From: an uncultured Rhodopila sp.
GTDB taxonomy: Bacteria > Pseudomonadota > Alphaproteobacteria > Acetobacterales > Acetobacteraceae
Assembly: GCF_903944925.1 (NCBI RefSeq)
Contig: NZ_CAJATU010000122.1
Location: 1 to 64,000, forward strand
Length of the DNA stretch: 64,000 nt
Direction of reading: 5' to 3'
In this document: in pieces, positions 8,178-15,979 of the stretch
How positions within the stretch are numbered: position 1 is the stretch's first letter
How the letters are laid out: each line of letters opens with the position of its first letter
Program-made: the position numbers and the translations under genes
The notes under the pieces: generated by a model
Databases searched by the model: none
Told to the model about the DNA's origin: nothing
The model's input: only the letters and a program-made list of their open reading frames with translations

Positions 8178-9291
8178 GCTGGCTAAGGCATGGCTGAATG
8201 GCCAGCCGGTTGCTCCCGCCCGGGCCGCCGCCGCCGCCGCATCCCTGCTCGCCGCCAGCCGATCGGCTGTGCTGGCGGGACTGGGGACGGATGTGGCGGG
8301 GGCGCGAGCGTCCGTGGCGCTGGCCCGGGCCATCGGTGCGTCGATTGACCACATGGACGCCGAAGCGGTGTTTGCCAATCTGGAGGTCATGCGGCGGGCG
8401 GGCTGGATCGTGACCACGCCGCTGCAAACCCGGGCGCGGGCGGATGTGGTGCTGCTGGTCGGGGACGGGTTGTTGGAAGCGTGGCCGGACATGGCGGCGC
8501 GGCTGGCGTTGAGCGAAGCGCCGAGGGTCACGGGCGGTGGCCGCCAGGTTGTGCATCTGTGCCCTGGCGCCGAACTCGCGGAGAGCACCGCCACCCCTCG
8601 TGTCATGGCCACGCCTGGCCCGGCCATCCACGTTTTGCCAACCGTCGCCGCGGGAAAGCTTGTCCTGCCCACACTTGCCGCGTTGCGCGCTATCGTAGCG
8701 GGACGCAACACATCGCTGGACGAAGCGGCCGCCGCATCGCTGCGGAACCTTGCCGCCACGCTGACCGCCGCGCGCTTCGGCGTCATCGTCTGGTCGTCCG
8801 CCACGCTCGATACGCTGGCAGTCGAGATGCTGTGCGGACTGATCGACGACCTCAACAGGACAACCCGCTTCGCCGGACTGCCGCTGGCGCCCGCCAACGG
8901 CGCGGAGGCGGTCACACAGACACTGACCTGGACCACTGGATTTCCGCCGCGCACCGGTTTCGCCGCCCCCGCGCCGCAGCATGACCCCTGGCGGTTCGAT
9001 GCCGGACGGCTGATCGCCAGCGGCGAGGCGGACGCCGCGGTGTGGATTTCCGCCTTTTCGCCGAAACCTCCTGACTGGGAGCCGACAATTGCTCTGGTCC
9101 CGGCGGGCACTGCATTCCCCACCCCGCCGCAGGTGGTGTTCGAGGTCGGCTGTCCGGGACGCGATCACGACGCGATGCTGTTCGATCCGGCGCTGGGCGG
9201 CATCGCCTTCGCCGCCGCCTCAACGCCATCCGCCACCGCCAGCGTGGCGGGGGTCTTGGCAGCGATTACCGAAGCGCTGCCACCATGCTGA
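8170..9291 (+). CDS. fhcB: Formyltransferase/hydrolase complex subunit B (formylmethanofuran dehydrogenase subunit B-like)
   Basis: A 373-residue protein of the molybdopterin-oxidoreductase-like FmdB/FwdB family. The bacterial Fhc version is shorter than the archaeal one and works in a hydrolytic complex that frees formate. Readable blocks include GLGTDVAGARASVALARAIG, AEAVFANLEVMRRAGWIVTT, and LPLAPANGAEAVTQTLTW. No N-terminal CxxCxxxC iron-sulfur motif is present, as expected for the bacterial subunit. The start overlaps the pterin dehydratase stop by 8 bp and the end overlaps fhcA by 7 bp. Positions 8600-8632 inside the gene read like half of the palindromic repeat family (VMATPGPAIHV in protein), so a short insertion is possible there. 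Confidence 0.9.
   Translation: MTELAKAWLNGQPVAPARAAAAAASLLAASRSAVLAGLGTDVAGARASVALARAIGASIDHMDAEAVFANLEVMRRAGWIVTTPLQTRARADVVLLVGDGLLEAWPDMAARLALSEAPRVTGGGRQVVHLCPGAELAESTATPRVMATPGPAIHVLPTVAAGKLVLPTLAALRAIVAGRNTSLDEAAAASLRNLAATLTAARFGVIVWSSATLDTLAVEMLCGLIDDLNRTTRFAGLPLAPANGAEAVTQTLTWTTGFPPRTGFAAPAPQHDPWRFDAGRLIASGEADAAVWISAFSPKPPDWEPTIALVPAGTAFPTPPQVVFEVGCPGRDHDAMLFDPALGGIAFAAASTPSATASVAGVLAAITEALPPC
8600..8632. repeat. Half palindromic repeat-like sequence inside fhcB
   Basis: By eye, 28 of 33 bases equal the half-element at 51740-51772, differing only in the five loop bases (ACGCC here against GGGCT). It is in frame with fhcB. Chance similarity cannot be ruled out without an fhcB alignment. 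Confidence 0.5.
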
Positions 9292-10898
9292 CCCGTTTGA
9301 CCGGCGGACGGATCGTTGATCCGTCCAACGGGCGCGACGACATCGGTGATCTGTGGCTGCGCGACGGGCGTATCGTTGCTCGGCCGGACGGCGCGCAGGC
9401 CGATGAGACGCATGACGTCACCGGCTGCGTCGTTATGGCGGGCGGGATCGACATCCATACCCACGTGGCCGGAACCAACGTCAACACCGCGCGGCTGCTG
9501 CTGCCTGAACTGCGTGCCGCCACCGCGGCGGAATCGGTGCCGATCACCGAAACGATCGGGCGGCTGTATGCGGCGATGGGCTACACGATGGTGGTGGAGC
9601 CGGCGATTTCGCCGCATGTCGCACCGCAGGCGCATCTGGAGCTGGCGGATATTCCGCTGATCGACACGGCAATTTTGGCGGTGCTCGGCAACGACGATTA
9701 TTTGTTGCGGCTGATGGCGGCAAACGAAGGCGGTGCCGCGGTCGCCGACTACGCGGCTCGCGTGCTGTCCGGCAGCCGCGCCATCGGCATCAAGGCGATC
9801 AATCCGGGCGCGGCGGCGGCCTTCAAGTCCAACATGCGCAGCTTCGGCCTCGATGACGCGGTGCCGAACAGCGACATTACCTCGCGCGCGATCATCAATA
9901 CGTTGCAGGCGGCGACGGAGACGCTCGGGCTGCCGCATCCGCTGCATTTGCATTGCAGCAATCTTGGCATGCCGGGGAACGCGGAAACCGCGCTGGCGAC
10001 GATGGATGCGGCCGGCGATACGCGGCTGCACATCGCGCATTTGCAGTTCTACGCCTATGGCAAGGAGGGCAAGCGCGGGTTTTCCTCGGCCGCGCCGCGC
10101 CTGGCCGAGGCGGTGAACGCGAAACGGAATATCACCGCGGATATCGGGCAGGTGATGTTCGGGCAGACGGTGACGATCTCGTCCGATGTGCTGCGGCAGT
10201 TCAATGCCCGGGGCAGCGCGCGTCCGCGCAAGTCGGTGATCATCGACGGCGACGGCAATGGCGGCGGCATCGTGCCGTATCGCTACCGCAAGACCGATTT
10301 CTTCAATGCCGTGCAGTGGGCGGCGGGACTTGAGCTGTTTCTTCTGATTAACGACCCGTGGCGGGTGTTCTTTACCACGGATCATCCGAACGGCGCGCCG
10401 TTCACGGCTTATCCGGATTTGCTGGCGCTGCTGATGGACCGCTCGGTGCGGGCGCAGCATATGGAAACGCTGCCGAGAGAGGCGATGGAGGTCACCACGC
10501 TGGCCTCGATCACCCGGGAATACACGCTGCCGGAGATCGCCATCATGACCCGCGCGGCGCCGGCCCGGTTGCTGGGGTTGGCGGATCGGGGGCATCTGGG
10601 CACCGGGGCGCGGGCGGACGTGGCGGTATACCGGACGCAGCCGGATATTGCGGCGATGTTCCGCGACGCCGCGCTGGTGCTGAAGGATGGCGTGCCGATA
10701 ATCCGCGACGGCGTGCCGGTGGCGCGCCCGTTCGGCCGGGGGGTGACGGTGCGGCCGGAATTCGATACGGCGATCAACCGCGGGCTGTCGGACTTCTATG
10801 AGCGCGTCTACGGCGTCTCGCACGCCGCGTTCGACGTTCCGGGCGCGGAAGTGTTGGGACGCAGCCAGGCGTTTGAGGCGGTGCCATGCCGGACATAG
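9285..10898 (+). CDS. fhcA: Formyltransferase/hydrolase complex subunit A (amidohydrolase-fold)
   Basis: A 537-residue FmdA-like metal-dependent amidohydrolase, the hydrolytic subunit that splits formylmethanofuran to formate. Metal ligands are visible: HTH at residues 58-60, the candidate carboxylated lysine Lys170 in IGIKAINPG, HLHCSNLGMPGN from 221, and LHIAHLQFYAYG with His252. TTDHPNGAPF probably supplies the catalytic Asp. FhcA is about 540 residues in known methylotrophs, so it is full length. It overlaps fhcB by 7 bp and fhcD by 13 bp, and the whole operon is read as one coupled unit. The start at ATG 9285 gives the expected MLTRLTGGRIVDPSNG N-terminus. Confidence 0.96.
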   Translation: MLTRLTGGRIVDPSNGRDDIGDLWLRDGRIVARPDGAQADETHDVTGCVVMAGGIDIHTHVAGTNVNTARLLLPELRAATAAESVPITETIGRLYAAMGYTMVVEPAISPHVAPQAHLELADIPLIDTAILAVLGNDDYLLRLMAANEGGAAVADYAARVLSGSRAIGIKAINPGAAAAFKSNMRSFGLDDAVPNSDITSRAIINTLQAATETLGLPHPLHLHCSNLGMPGNAETALATMDAAGDTRLHIAHLQFYAYGKEGKRGFSSAAPRLAEAVNAKRNITADIGQVMFGQTVTISSDVLRQFNARGSARPRKSVIIDGDGNGGGIVPYRYRKTDFFNAVQWAAGLELFLLINDPWRVFFTTDHPNGAPFTAYPDLLALLMDRSVRAQHMETLPREAMEVTTLASITREYTLPEIAIMTRAAPARLLGLADRGHLGTGARADVAVYRTQPDIAAMFRDAALVLKDGVPIIRDGVPVARPFGRGVTVRPEFDTAINRGLSDFYERVYGVSHAAFDVPGAEVLGRSQAFEAVPCRT

Positions 10899-11818
10899 CC
10901 CCGCTGGTTCGCAACGGCGTCTCGATCGACGATACGTTTGCGGAAGCGTTCGACATGCGGGGCACCGCGCTGATCTTGACTGCGCCGACATTGCGCTGGG
11001 CGCGCATCGCGGCGGTCAGCATGACCGGATTCGCCACTTCGATCATCGGCTGCGGGGTGGAGGCCGGGATCGATACGGAACTGGCACCGGAGGCGACGCC
11101 GGACGGGCGCCCGGGGGTGCGGGTGCTGCTGTTCGCCGGCTCCACCGAGGAGTTGCAGAAGCAGGTGGTCAACCGGGTGGGGCAATGCGTGCTGACCAGT
11201 CCAGGCTCCGCCTGTTATGCGGGCATTGGCGGGACGGAGCGGCTGAAGCTCGGCGACGGACTGCGCTATTTTGCGGACGGCTGGCAAATCTCCAAACGTT
11301 TGCCGGATCGTCACATTTGGCGGATGCCGGTGATGGATGGGGAATTTGTCTGCGAAGGCACCACCGGCCTGACCACGGGTGCCGTCGGCGGCGGCAACCT
11401 GATCCTGATGGCGCGGTCGTCCGAGGCGGCGCTGTTCGCGGCGGAAGCGGCGGCGGAGGCGATTGCCGCGGTGCCTGACGCCATCGCTCCTTTTCCGGGC
11501 GGGATCGTCAGGTCGGGGTCGAAGGTCGGGTCCAAATATAAGGGGATGTTTGCTTCGACAAATCATCTGTACTGCCCGACCTTGCGCGGCGCGGTGCCGG
11601 AGTCGGAGCTTGGGCCGGAGATCGCTTCAGTGCTGGAACTGGTGATCGACGGACTGACGCCCGATGCCGTGGCAAACGCGATGCGGGCGGGCCTGGGGGC
11701 GATTGCCGCGGTGGGGCCGGAGCGCGGCGCCTGCCGCGTTGGCGCCGGCAATTACGGCGGCAAGCTGGGACGGCACCACTACCACCTGCACGCCCTGGCG
11801 CCGGGGGGCGGCCGATGA
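10886..11818 (+). CDS. fhcD: Formylmethanofuran:tetrahydromethanopterin formyltransferase
   Basis: A 310-residue Ftr-family protein that moves the formyl group between H4MPT and methanofuran inside the Fhc complex. It starts MPDIAPLVRNGVSIDDTFAE and has the family blocks GTALILTAPTLRWA, TGFATSIIGCGVEAGID, STEELQKQVVNRVGQCVLT and a C-terminal KLGRHHYHLHAL. Length equals typical Ftr. The 13-bp overlap with fhcA and 4-bp overlap with fhcC (ATGA) place it inside the operon. Nothing is missing. Confidence 0.96.
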   Translation: MPDIAPLVRNGVSIDDTFAEAFDMRGTALILTAPTLRWARIAAVSMTGFATSIIGCGVEAGIDTELAPEATPDGRPGVRVLLFAGSTEELQKQVVNRVGQCVLTSPGSACYAGIGGTERLKLGDGLRYFADGWQISKRLPDRHIWRMPVMDGEFVCEGTTGLTTGAVGGGNLILMARSSEAALFAAEAAAEAIAAVPDAIAPFPGGIVRSGSKVGSKYKGMFASTNHLYCPTLRGAVPESELGPEIASVLELVIDGLTPDAVANAMRAGLGAIAAVGPERGACRVGAGNYGGKLGRHHYHLHALAPGGGR

Positions 11819-12621
11819 CCGCGTTGCGGTTTGTGCTACGGGGGGCGCCCGATCAGCGGCTGGATTTGTCGCCGCTGACGCCGGATGGGTTGGCCGGGCT
11901 GGGTCTTGCCGCCATTGCGGCGCTGCCGTTGCAGACGGGGCGCCATAGGGTGACCGTTGGCGATGTATTCCATGTGCATCCCGGGGATGTGGCGCATATC
12001 GTGATCGAAGGCGGTTCGGACCGGTTCGACCATGTCGGCGAGGCGATGACGTCCGGCGTGCTGGAGGTCGAGGGCGATGCCGGGCAGCAGGCGGGGCGTC
12101 TGATGGCGGGCGGCATGCTGACGATCCGCGGCAGTTCCGGCGGCTGGGCGGCTTCGGGCCTGCGCGGCGGACGCGTTGAGATCCTTGGCGACGCGGGCGG
12201 CTTTCTCGGCGGTCCGTTGTCCGGGGAACGGACCGGGATGCGCGGCGGCATCGTGCTGGTGCATGGCAAGGCTGGCGCCCGTGCGGCGGACCGACTGCGC
12301 CGCGGCCTGGTGATCATTGAGGGCGACGCGGGCGAGCATGCCGGCAGCGGGATGGTGGCCGGGACTTTGGTGGTGTGCGGCGCGGCGGGGGCGTTGCCGG
12401 GCATTCTGATGCGCCGCGGCACCATTGTCCTGGGGCATCCGGCGGAGCTGGCGCCGAGTTTCGTGGTCTCGGGCGGTGCGCCGCTGGTGTTCAGCGGATT
12501 GCTGGCGCGGGCGGTGGCGCCGGTCAGCGAGGCGGCTGCCGGGTGCGTCCGACAGGCGACGGCTCGCTATGCGGGCGACACGGCGGTGTCGGGCAAGGGC
12601 GAGATTTTCGTCGCGGGCTAG
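11815..12621 (+). CDS. fhcC: Formyltransferase/hydrolase complex subunit C
   Basis: A 268-residue FmdC-like subunit built from the GXGXG (glutamate-synthase alpha) right-handed beta-helix. Repeated turns such as GGMLTIRGSSGG, LRGGRVEILGDAGG, MRGGIVLVHGKAG and RRGLVIIEGDAGEHAG are evident from about residue 75 to 210. In Fhc it is a structural partner of subunit A. It is the last gene of the operon and ends in a 4-bp convergent overlap with the TfoX-domain gene, leaving no space for a separate terminator. Confidence 0.94.
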   Translation: MTALRFVLRGAPDQRLDLSPLTPDGLAGLGLAAIAALPLQTGRHRVTVGDVFHVHPGDVAHIVIEGGSDRFDHVGEAMTSGVLEVEGDAGQQAGRLMAGGMLTIRGSSGGWAASGLRGGRVEILGDAGGFLGGPLSGERTGMRGGIVLVHGKAGARAADRLRRGLVIIEGDAGEHAGSGMVAGTLVVCGAAGALPGILMRRGTIVLGHPAELAPSFVVSGGAPLVFSGLLARAVAPVSEAAAGCVRQATARYAGDTAVSGKGEIFVAG

Positions 12622-12998
12622 CGCTTCTTTGGTTTGGTCCGGGATGCCGCGAGGGAGGCATCGACAGCGCGGCGGGCCCATTCGCGAAAGGTGTCGGGCG
12701 CGTCCAGCAGGTCGGGCGGACAGCGCCAGTAGGAACGGATGGTGTTGGTTCCGGTCCTGGTTTCGTAGCTGAACGGGGCTTCCCCGGCGGCTTCGTAGTC
12801 GGGTTGGTTGGCGGGGCCGACTTTGAAGAAGAGTTCCCCTTCGGCGATGAGGCCGAACATGAGGCCGCGCAGGAACAGGCCGGTGCCACCGAACATCCGC
12901 CGCGCGGAGACGGGTCCGAGCGGGGCGAGCAGTTCCAGCAGATGCGCGGTGCGTTGATCGGGTTCGTGCCCGGGCAGGACTGTAATACTTTCGGTCAA
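12618..12998 (-). CDS. TfoX N-terminal domain protein
   Basis: A 126-residue single-domain protein. LLELLAPLGPVSARRMFGGTGLFLRG followed by MFGLIAEGELFFKVG is the characteristic start of the TfoX/Sxy N-terminal domain; SYWRCPPDLLDAPDTFREWARRAVDAS completes it. The full-length TfoX of gammaproteobacteria regulates competence, but single-domain proteins like this are common in alphaproteobacteria and have no assigned function. It converges on and overlaps fhcC by 4 bp. The C-terminus is lysine-rich (RTKPKKR). Confidence 0.85.
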   Translation of the reverse strand: MTESITVLPGHEPDQRTAHLLELLAPLGPVSARRMFGGTGLFLRGLMFGLIAEGELFFKVGPANQPDYEAAGEAPFSYETRTGTNTIRSYWRCPPDLLDAPDTFREWARRAVDASLAASRTKPKKR

Positions 12999-13175
12999 AT
13001 GGTTTTTCCAGCCCGCAAATAAGCGGAAATGGCCGCGCGCAAAAGGGGCGTTCGCGGGCGGTGCGGACCCGTTTGGTGACGCGGCGCTTTTCCAGCGATC
13101 CGGCGCCCTGGCGTTAACCGGTTGTTAACCGGATCGATGCTATCCGGCCCCGGTCGAACAGCGAGCAAAACGCCG

Positions 13176-14471
13176 ATGCGTAAAGATTTCCCCGGGGACT
13201 TTGCCTCGGCGCTGACGTCCGGAGGCGACAGCCGACTCGATATCGGCGGGCTCTCCGGCCTGAACAAATACTTGTGCCCTGCCATGCCGGACGCCGGTAT
13301 CGTCTGTGCATCGTCCTGCACGGCTTCGCCGATTGAGCAAAGCAGCTTCGATGCGGCGGCTGGTTTCTTCAGCGCTTTGTCCGGCGCTGCCTCGGTCCGG
13401 TCCCGCGGCTTGTTGCTTCTGGAACAAGCCTGGAGGATCGAAGAATACCTGCTGCGATACTTTGCGGCCGGTGGGCTGGCGAAGGCGATCCTCTGCCCGT
13501 CCGGGACGGATGCCGTGCTGACGGCAGCCGAATTGCTGGCCGCGGAGCATGGCGGTGCGCCGATGACGGCGATCCTGCCGTCGGCAACGGAGACCGGAAC
13601 CGGCGTTCCGCTCGCCGCGGCCGGGCGGCAGTTCGACGGGCCTTGTCTTGGGCGGCCCGTCACGCAGGCCCAGATCGACGTGCTGGAGGTGGCGCTGCGC
13701 GGGCCGGACGGAGCGCCGCTGCCGATCGATGAGGTCGATGCGGCTTACGCCTCAGCGGTAGCCGCGGCGCCGGGCCGGGCTGTCGTGTATCTGACGCATG
13801 GCACCAAGACCGGGTTGATCGCGCCGCACAATCCCCCCGCCGAAGCCGAGGTGATCGTCGATGCGTGCCAGGCTCGGATCGATCCGATACGTGTGGCGGA
13901 GTATTTGCGGCGCGGGTGGCCGGTGGTCGTCACCGGCTCCAAGTTCTTCGGCGGTCCCGCGTTTTCCGGGGCCGTGCTGTTCCCGGCCGCTCGGCGCACC
14001 GCGGTGGCGGGTGGCGAGACGCCTGGTCTCGGCACGGTGCTGCGCTGGACCGCGGCGGTCGAGGTGATGGAGCGGTTTTCCCCGGCTGCGCCAAGAGCCT
14101 CCGGGTTCCTGGAGCGGCGGGTTACCGAGATCGTGCAGGAGATCGCGGCGAACCCTGCCCTTCTCCCCATCGGCGGCCTCACCCGCAACGGTCCGCACTG
14201 GGCCGATCGGCCGAGCATTGTGACGTTCGCGGTGCGTGGCGCAGGGCAACTGTTATCGGTTGCGGATCTGAAGCCGATGCATGAACGGTTGGCGCGGGGC
14301 GGGGTGTTGCTGGGTCAGCCGGTCAGCCTCGGGACGTTCGGCGGGCTGCGCGTCGCCATTGGTGCGCGGGATTTGGTTAAGGAGGCGCTCGGCGAGGTCG
14401 ATCGGCTTTTGGAGGCGATCAGGGGGCTGGGGCATGAGGCGGCGGGCAGTCTGGCTGTTGCGGCTGAGTGA
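13176..14471 (+). CDS. PLP-dependent fold-type I enzyme of unknown specificity
   Basis: A 431-residue protein with the layout of a fold-type I aminotransferase/desulfurase-like enzyme. It has a phosphate-binding loop CPSGTDA (107-113), the pyridine-nitrogen Asp in VIVDACQAR (Asp229), and a likely Schiff-base lysine in VTGSKFFGGPAFSG (Lys256). A C-terminal small domain follows. I cannot match it to a named family. ATG 13176 is preferred because the protein body begins there; in-frame ATGs at 13122 and 13137 would add up to 18 poorly folding residues, and no strong Shine-Dalgarno distinguishes them. It stands alone between the TfoX-domain gene and a sugar-aminotransferase gene on the other strand, so context gives no substrate. 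Confidence 0.7.
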   Translation: MRKDFPGDFASALTSGGDSRLDIGGLSGLNKYLCPAMPDAGIVCASSCTASPIEQSSFDAAAGFFSALSGAASVRSRGLLLLEQAWRIEEYLLRYFAAGGLAKAILCPSGTDAVLTAAELLAAEHGGAPMTAILPSATETGTGVPLAAAGRQFDGPCLGRPVTQAQIDVLEVALRGPDGAPLPIDEVDAAYASAVAAAPGRAVVYLTHGTKTGLIAPHNPPAEAEVIVDACQARIDPIRVAEYLRRGWPVVVTGSKFFGGPAFSGAVLFPAARRTAVAGGETPGLGTVLRWTAAVEVMERFSPAAPRASGFLERRVTEIVQEIAANPALLPIGGLTRNGPHWADRPSIVTFAVRGAGQLLSVADLKPMHERLARGGVLLGQPVSLGTFGGLRVAIGARDLVKEALGEVDRLLEAIRGLGHEAAGSLAVAAE

Positions 14472-14510
14472 TACCGGCCCCTGTTGATTGCGCCCCCCGG
14501 CGCTCCAACC

Positions 14511-14593
14511 CGTCATGCCGACGGAGGTCGGCATCCACACCTTCCGCCCGCCAGGGAAAGGCGTGGATGGCGGGCCTGCGCCCGCCATGACGA
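14511..14593. repeat. Palindromic repeat element, copy 3
   Basis: CGTCATGCCGACGGAGGTCG.. pairs within itself and opposes ..GGCGTGGATGGCGGGCCTGC, ending GCCCGCCATGACG. It lies between the 3' ends of two convergent genes. Confidence 0.8.
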
Positions 14594-14639
14594 CGATACG
14601 CCGGCCCGTCGGTCAGTCACCACAGCGGTTGATGTAGCC

Positions 14640-15779
14640 CTATACTGCGGCCAGGACCGACGCGCAGATCCGGGCGACGTCTTCCTCCGTCAGGTCGGGG
14701 TGTATCGGCAGGGCGAGGATCCGGGTCGCCAGATCGTCCGATACCGGCAGTGCCGAGCCGTCGTGCTGGGCGCTGTAGGCGGGTTGGCGGTGCAGCGGGC
14801 GGGGGTAGTAGATCGCCGTCGGCACGCCATCGGCGCGTAACGCGGCCTGGATGCGGTCGCGGGCGGCCTCGTCCTTGAGCAGGATGGCATAGATCGCCCA
14901 GGCGCTGGTGCTGTCGGGGACGCGCTGCGGGGTGGTCACCGCGTTGCCCAGGCGCTGGTCGTAGGTCCGGGCGATGCGCTCGCGGGCCTGTAGTTCCTCG
15001 GGGAAGACGGCCAATTTCGACAGCAGGATCGCGGCCTGGATCGAGTCGAGGCGGCCGTTCATGCCGGTGCGCAGCACCTCATACCGGGTCTTGCCCTCCC
15101 CATGCGTGCGCAGGCTGCGATAGAGATCGGCTTTTTCTTCGGATTCGGTGAACAGCGCGCCGCCATCGCCGTAGGCGCCGAGGGGCTTGGACGGGAAGAA
15201 GCTGGTGGCGGTGGCATCCGCCTGGCTGCCGACGGGGCGGCCATGCAGGCTGGAGCCGAAGCTCTGCGCGAGATCGTCCAGCAGGAACAGATGGTTGCAG
15301 CGGGCGATGTCCGTCAGCGCGGGCCAGTCGGCGGGCTGTCCGAACAGGTCGACGCCGATGATGGCGCGAGGCTTCAGCTTGCCGGCTTGCCGGGTTGCCT
15401 CGATCCGCTGGGTCAGGTGGGCGATGTCGATCTGGAAGGTGCGGGGATCGACATCGACGAAGACCGGGGTGGCGCCGAGCAGCAGGGGCACCTCGGCGGT
15501 CGCGGTGTAGGTGAAGGCGGGGAGGAACACCGCGTCGCCGCGGCCGATGTCCTCAGCCATCAGGGCGATCTGCAGGGCGTCAGTGCCGGAACTGACGCTG
15601 ACGCAGTGTTTGGCGCCGCAGAATTTGGCCAGTTCGGCCTCCAGTTCGCGCACTTCGGGGCCGAGGATGAACTGGCAGTGCTCCAGCACCGTGTCGATCC
15701 GGCGGCGGAGGTCCGCGGCGATGCGGGCCTGCTGCGCTTTCAGGTCGAGGAAGGGGATGGCGCGGGGGGAGTCGGACAT
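14640..15779 (-). CDS. DegT/DnrJ/EryC1/StrS-type sugar aminotransferase
   Basis: A 379-residue PLP enzyme that transaminates a keto-sugar nucleotide. It opens with the family signature IPFLDLKAQQARI, has VSSGTDALQIAL (62-73) for phosphate binding, DDLAQSFGS (168-176), and FFPSKPLGAYGDGGA with the PLP lysine Lys198. THGEGKTRYEVLRTGMNGRLD is the typical closing segment. It resembles aminotransferases that act after PglF/WbpM-type dehydratases. The upstream gene on the same strand is such a dehydratase, 200 bp away with a repeat element between, so the pair probably makes a 4-amino or 3-amino sugar nucleotide for a surface glycan; the exact sugar is not decidable. Confidence 0.9.
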   Translation of the reverse strand: MSDSPRAIPFLDLKAQQARIAADLRRRIDTVLEHCQFILGPEVRELEAELAKFCGAKHCVSVSSGTDALQIALMAEDIGRGDAVFLPAFTYTATAEVPLLLGATPVFVDVDPRTFQIDIAHLTQRIEATRQAGKLKPRAIIGVDLFGQPADWPALTDIARCNHLFLLDDLAQSFGSSLHGRPVGSQADATATSFFPSKPLGAYGDGGALFTESEEKADLYRSLRTHGEGKTRYEVLRTGMNGRLDSIQAAILLSKLAVFPEELQARERIARTYDQRLGNAVTTPQRVPDSTSAWAIYAILLKDEAARDRIQAALRADGVPTAIYYPRPLHRQPAYSAQHDGSALPVSDDLATRILALPIHPDLTEEDVARICASVLAAV

Positions 15780-15818
15780 GGGACCTCGGATGGTGGATTA
15801 TCGGGTCGGCGGCGCTGC

Positions 15819-15907
15819 CGTCATGGTGGCCGAAGGGCCACCATCCACGCCTTGCGGTGGCTGTTCAGACGAAGGCGCGGATGGCGGGCCTTCGCCCGCC
15901 ATGACGG
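15819..15907. repeat. Palindromic repeat element, copy 4
   Basis: Arms CGTCATGGTGGCCGAAGGGC and GGATGGCGGGCCTTCGCCCG (ending GCCATGACGG) follow the family pattern. The element sits in the 200-bp gap between the dehydratase and aminotransferase genes and could form a hairpin in their shared transcript. Confidence 0.85.
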
Positions 15908-15979
15908 CCTGGACGGAGCCTTGGCCCGCCGCGACCGTGAGCGGGGCGCGTTCGGCAGCCATGACGAAAAGGTGGCGCG

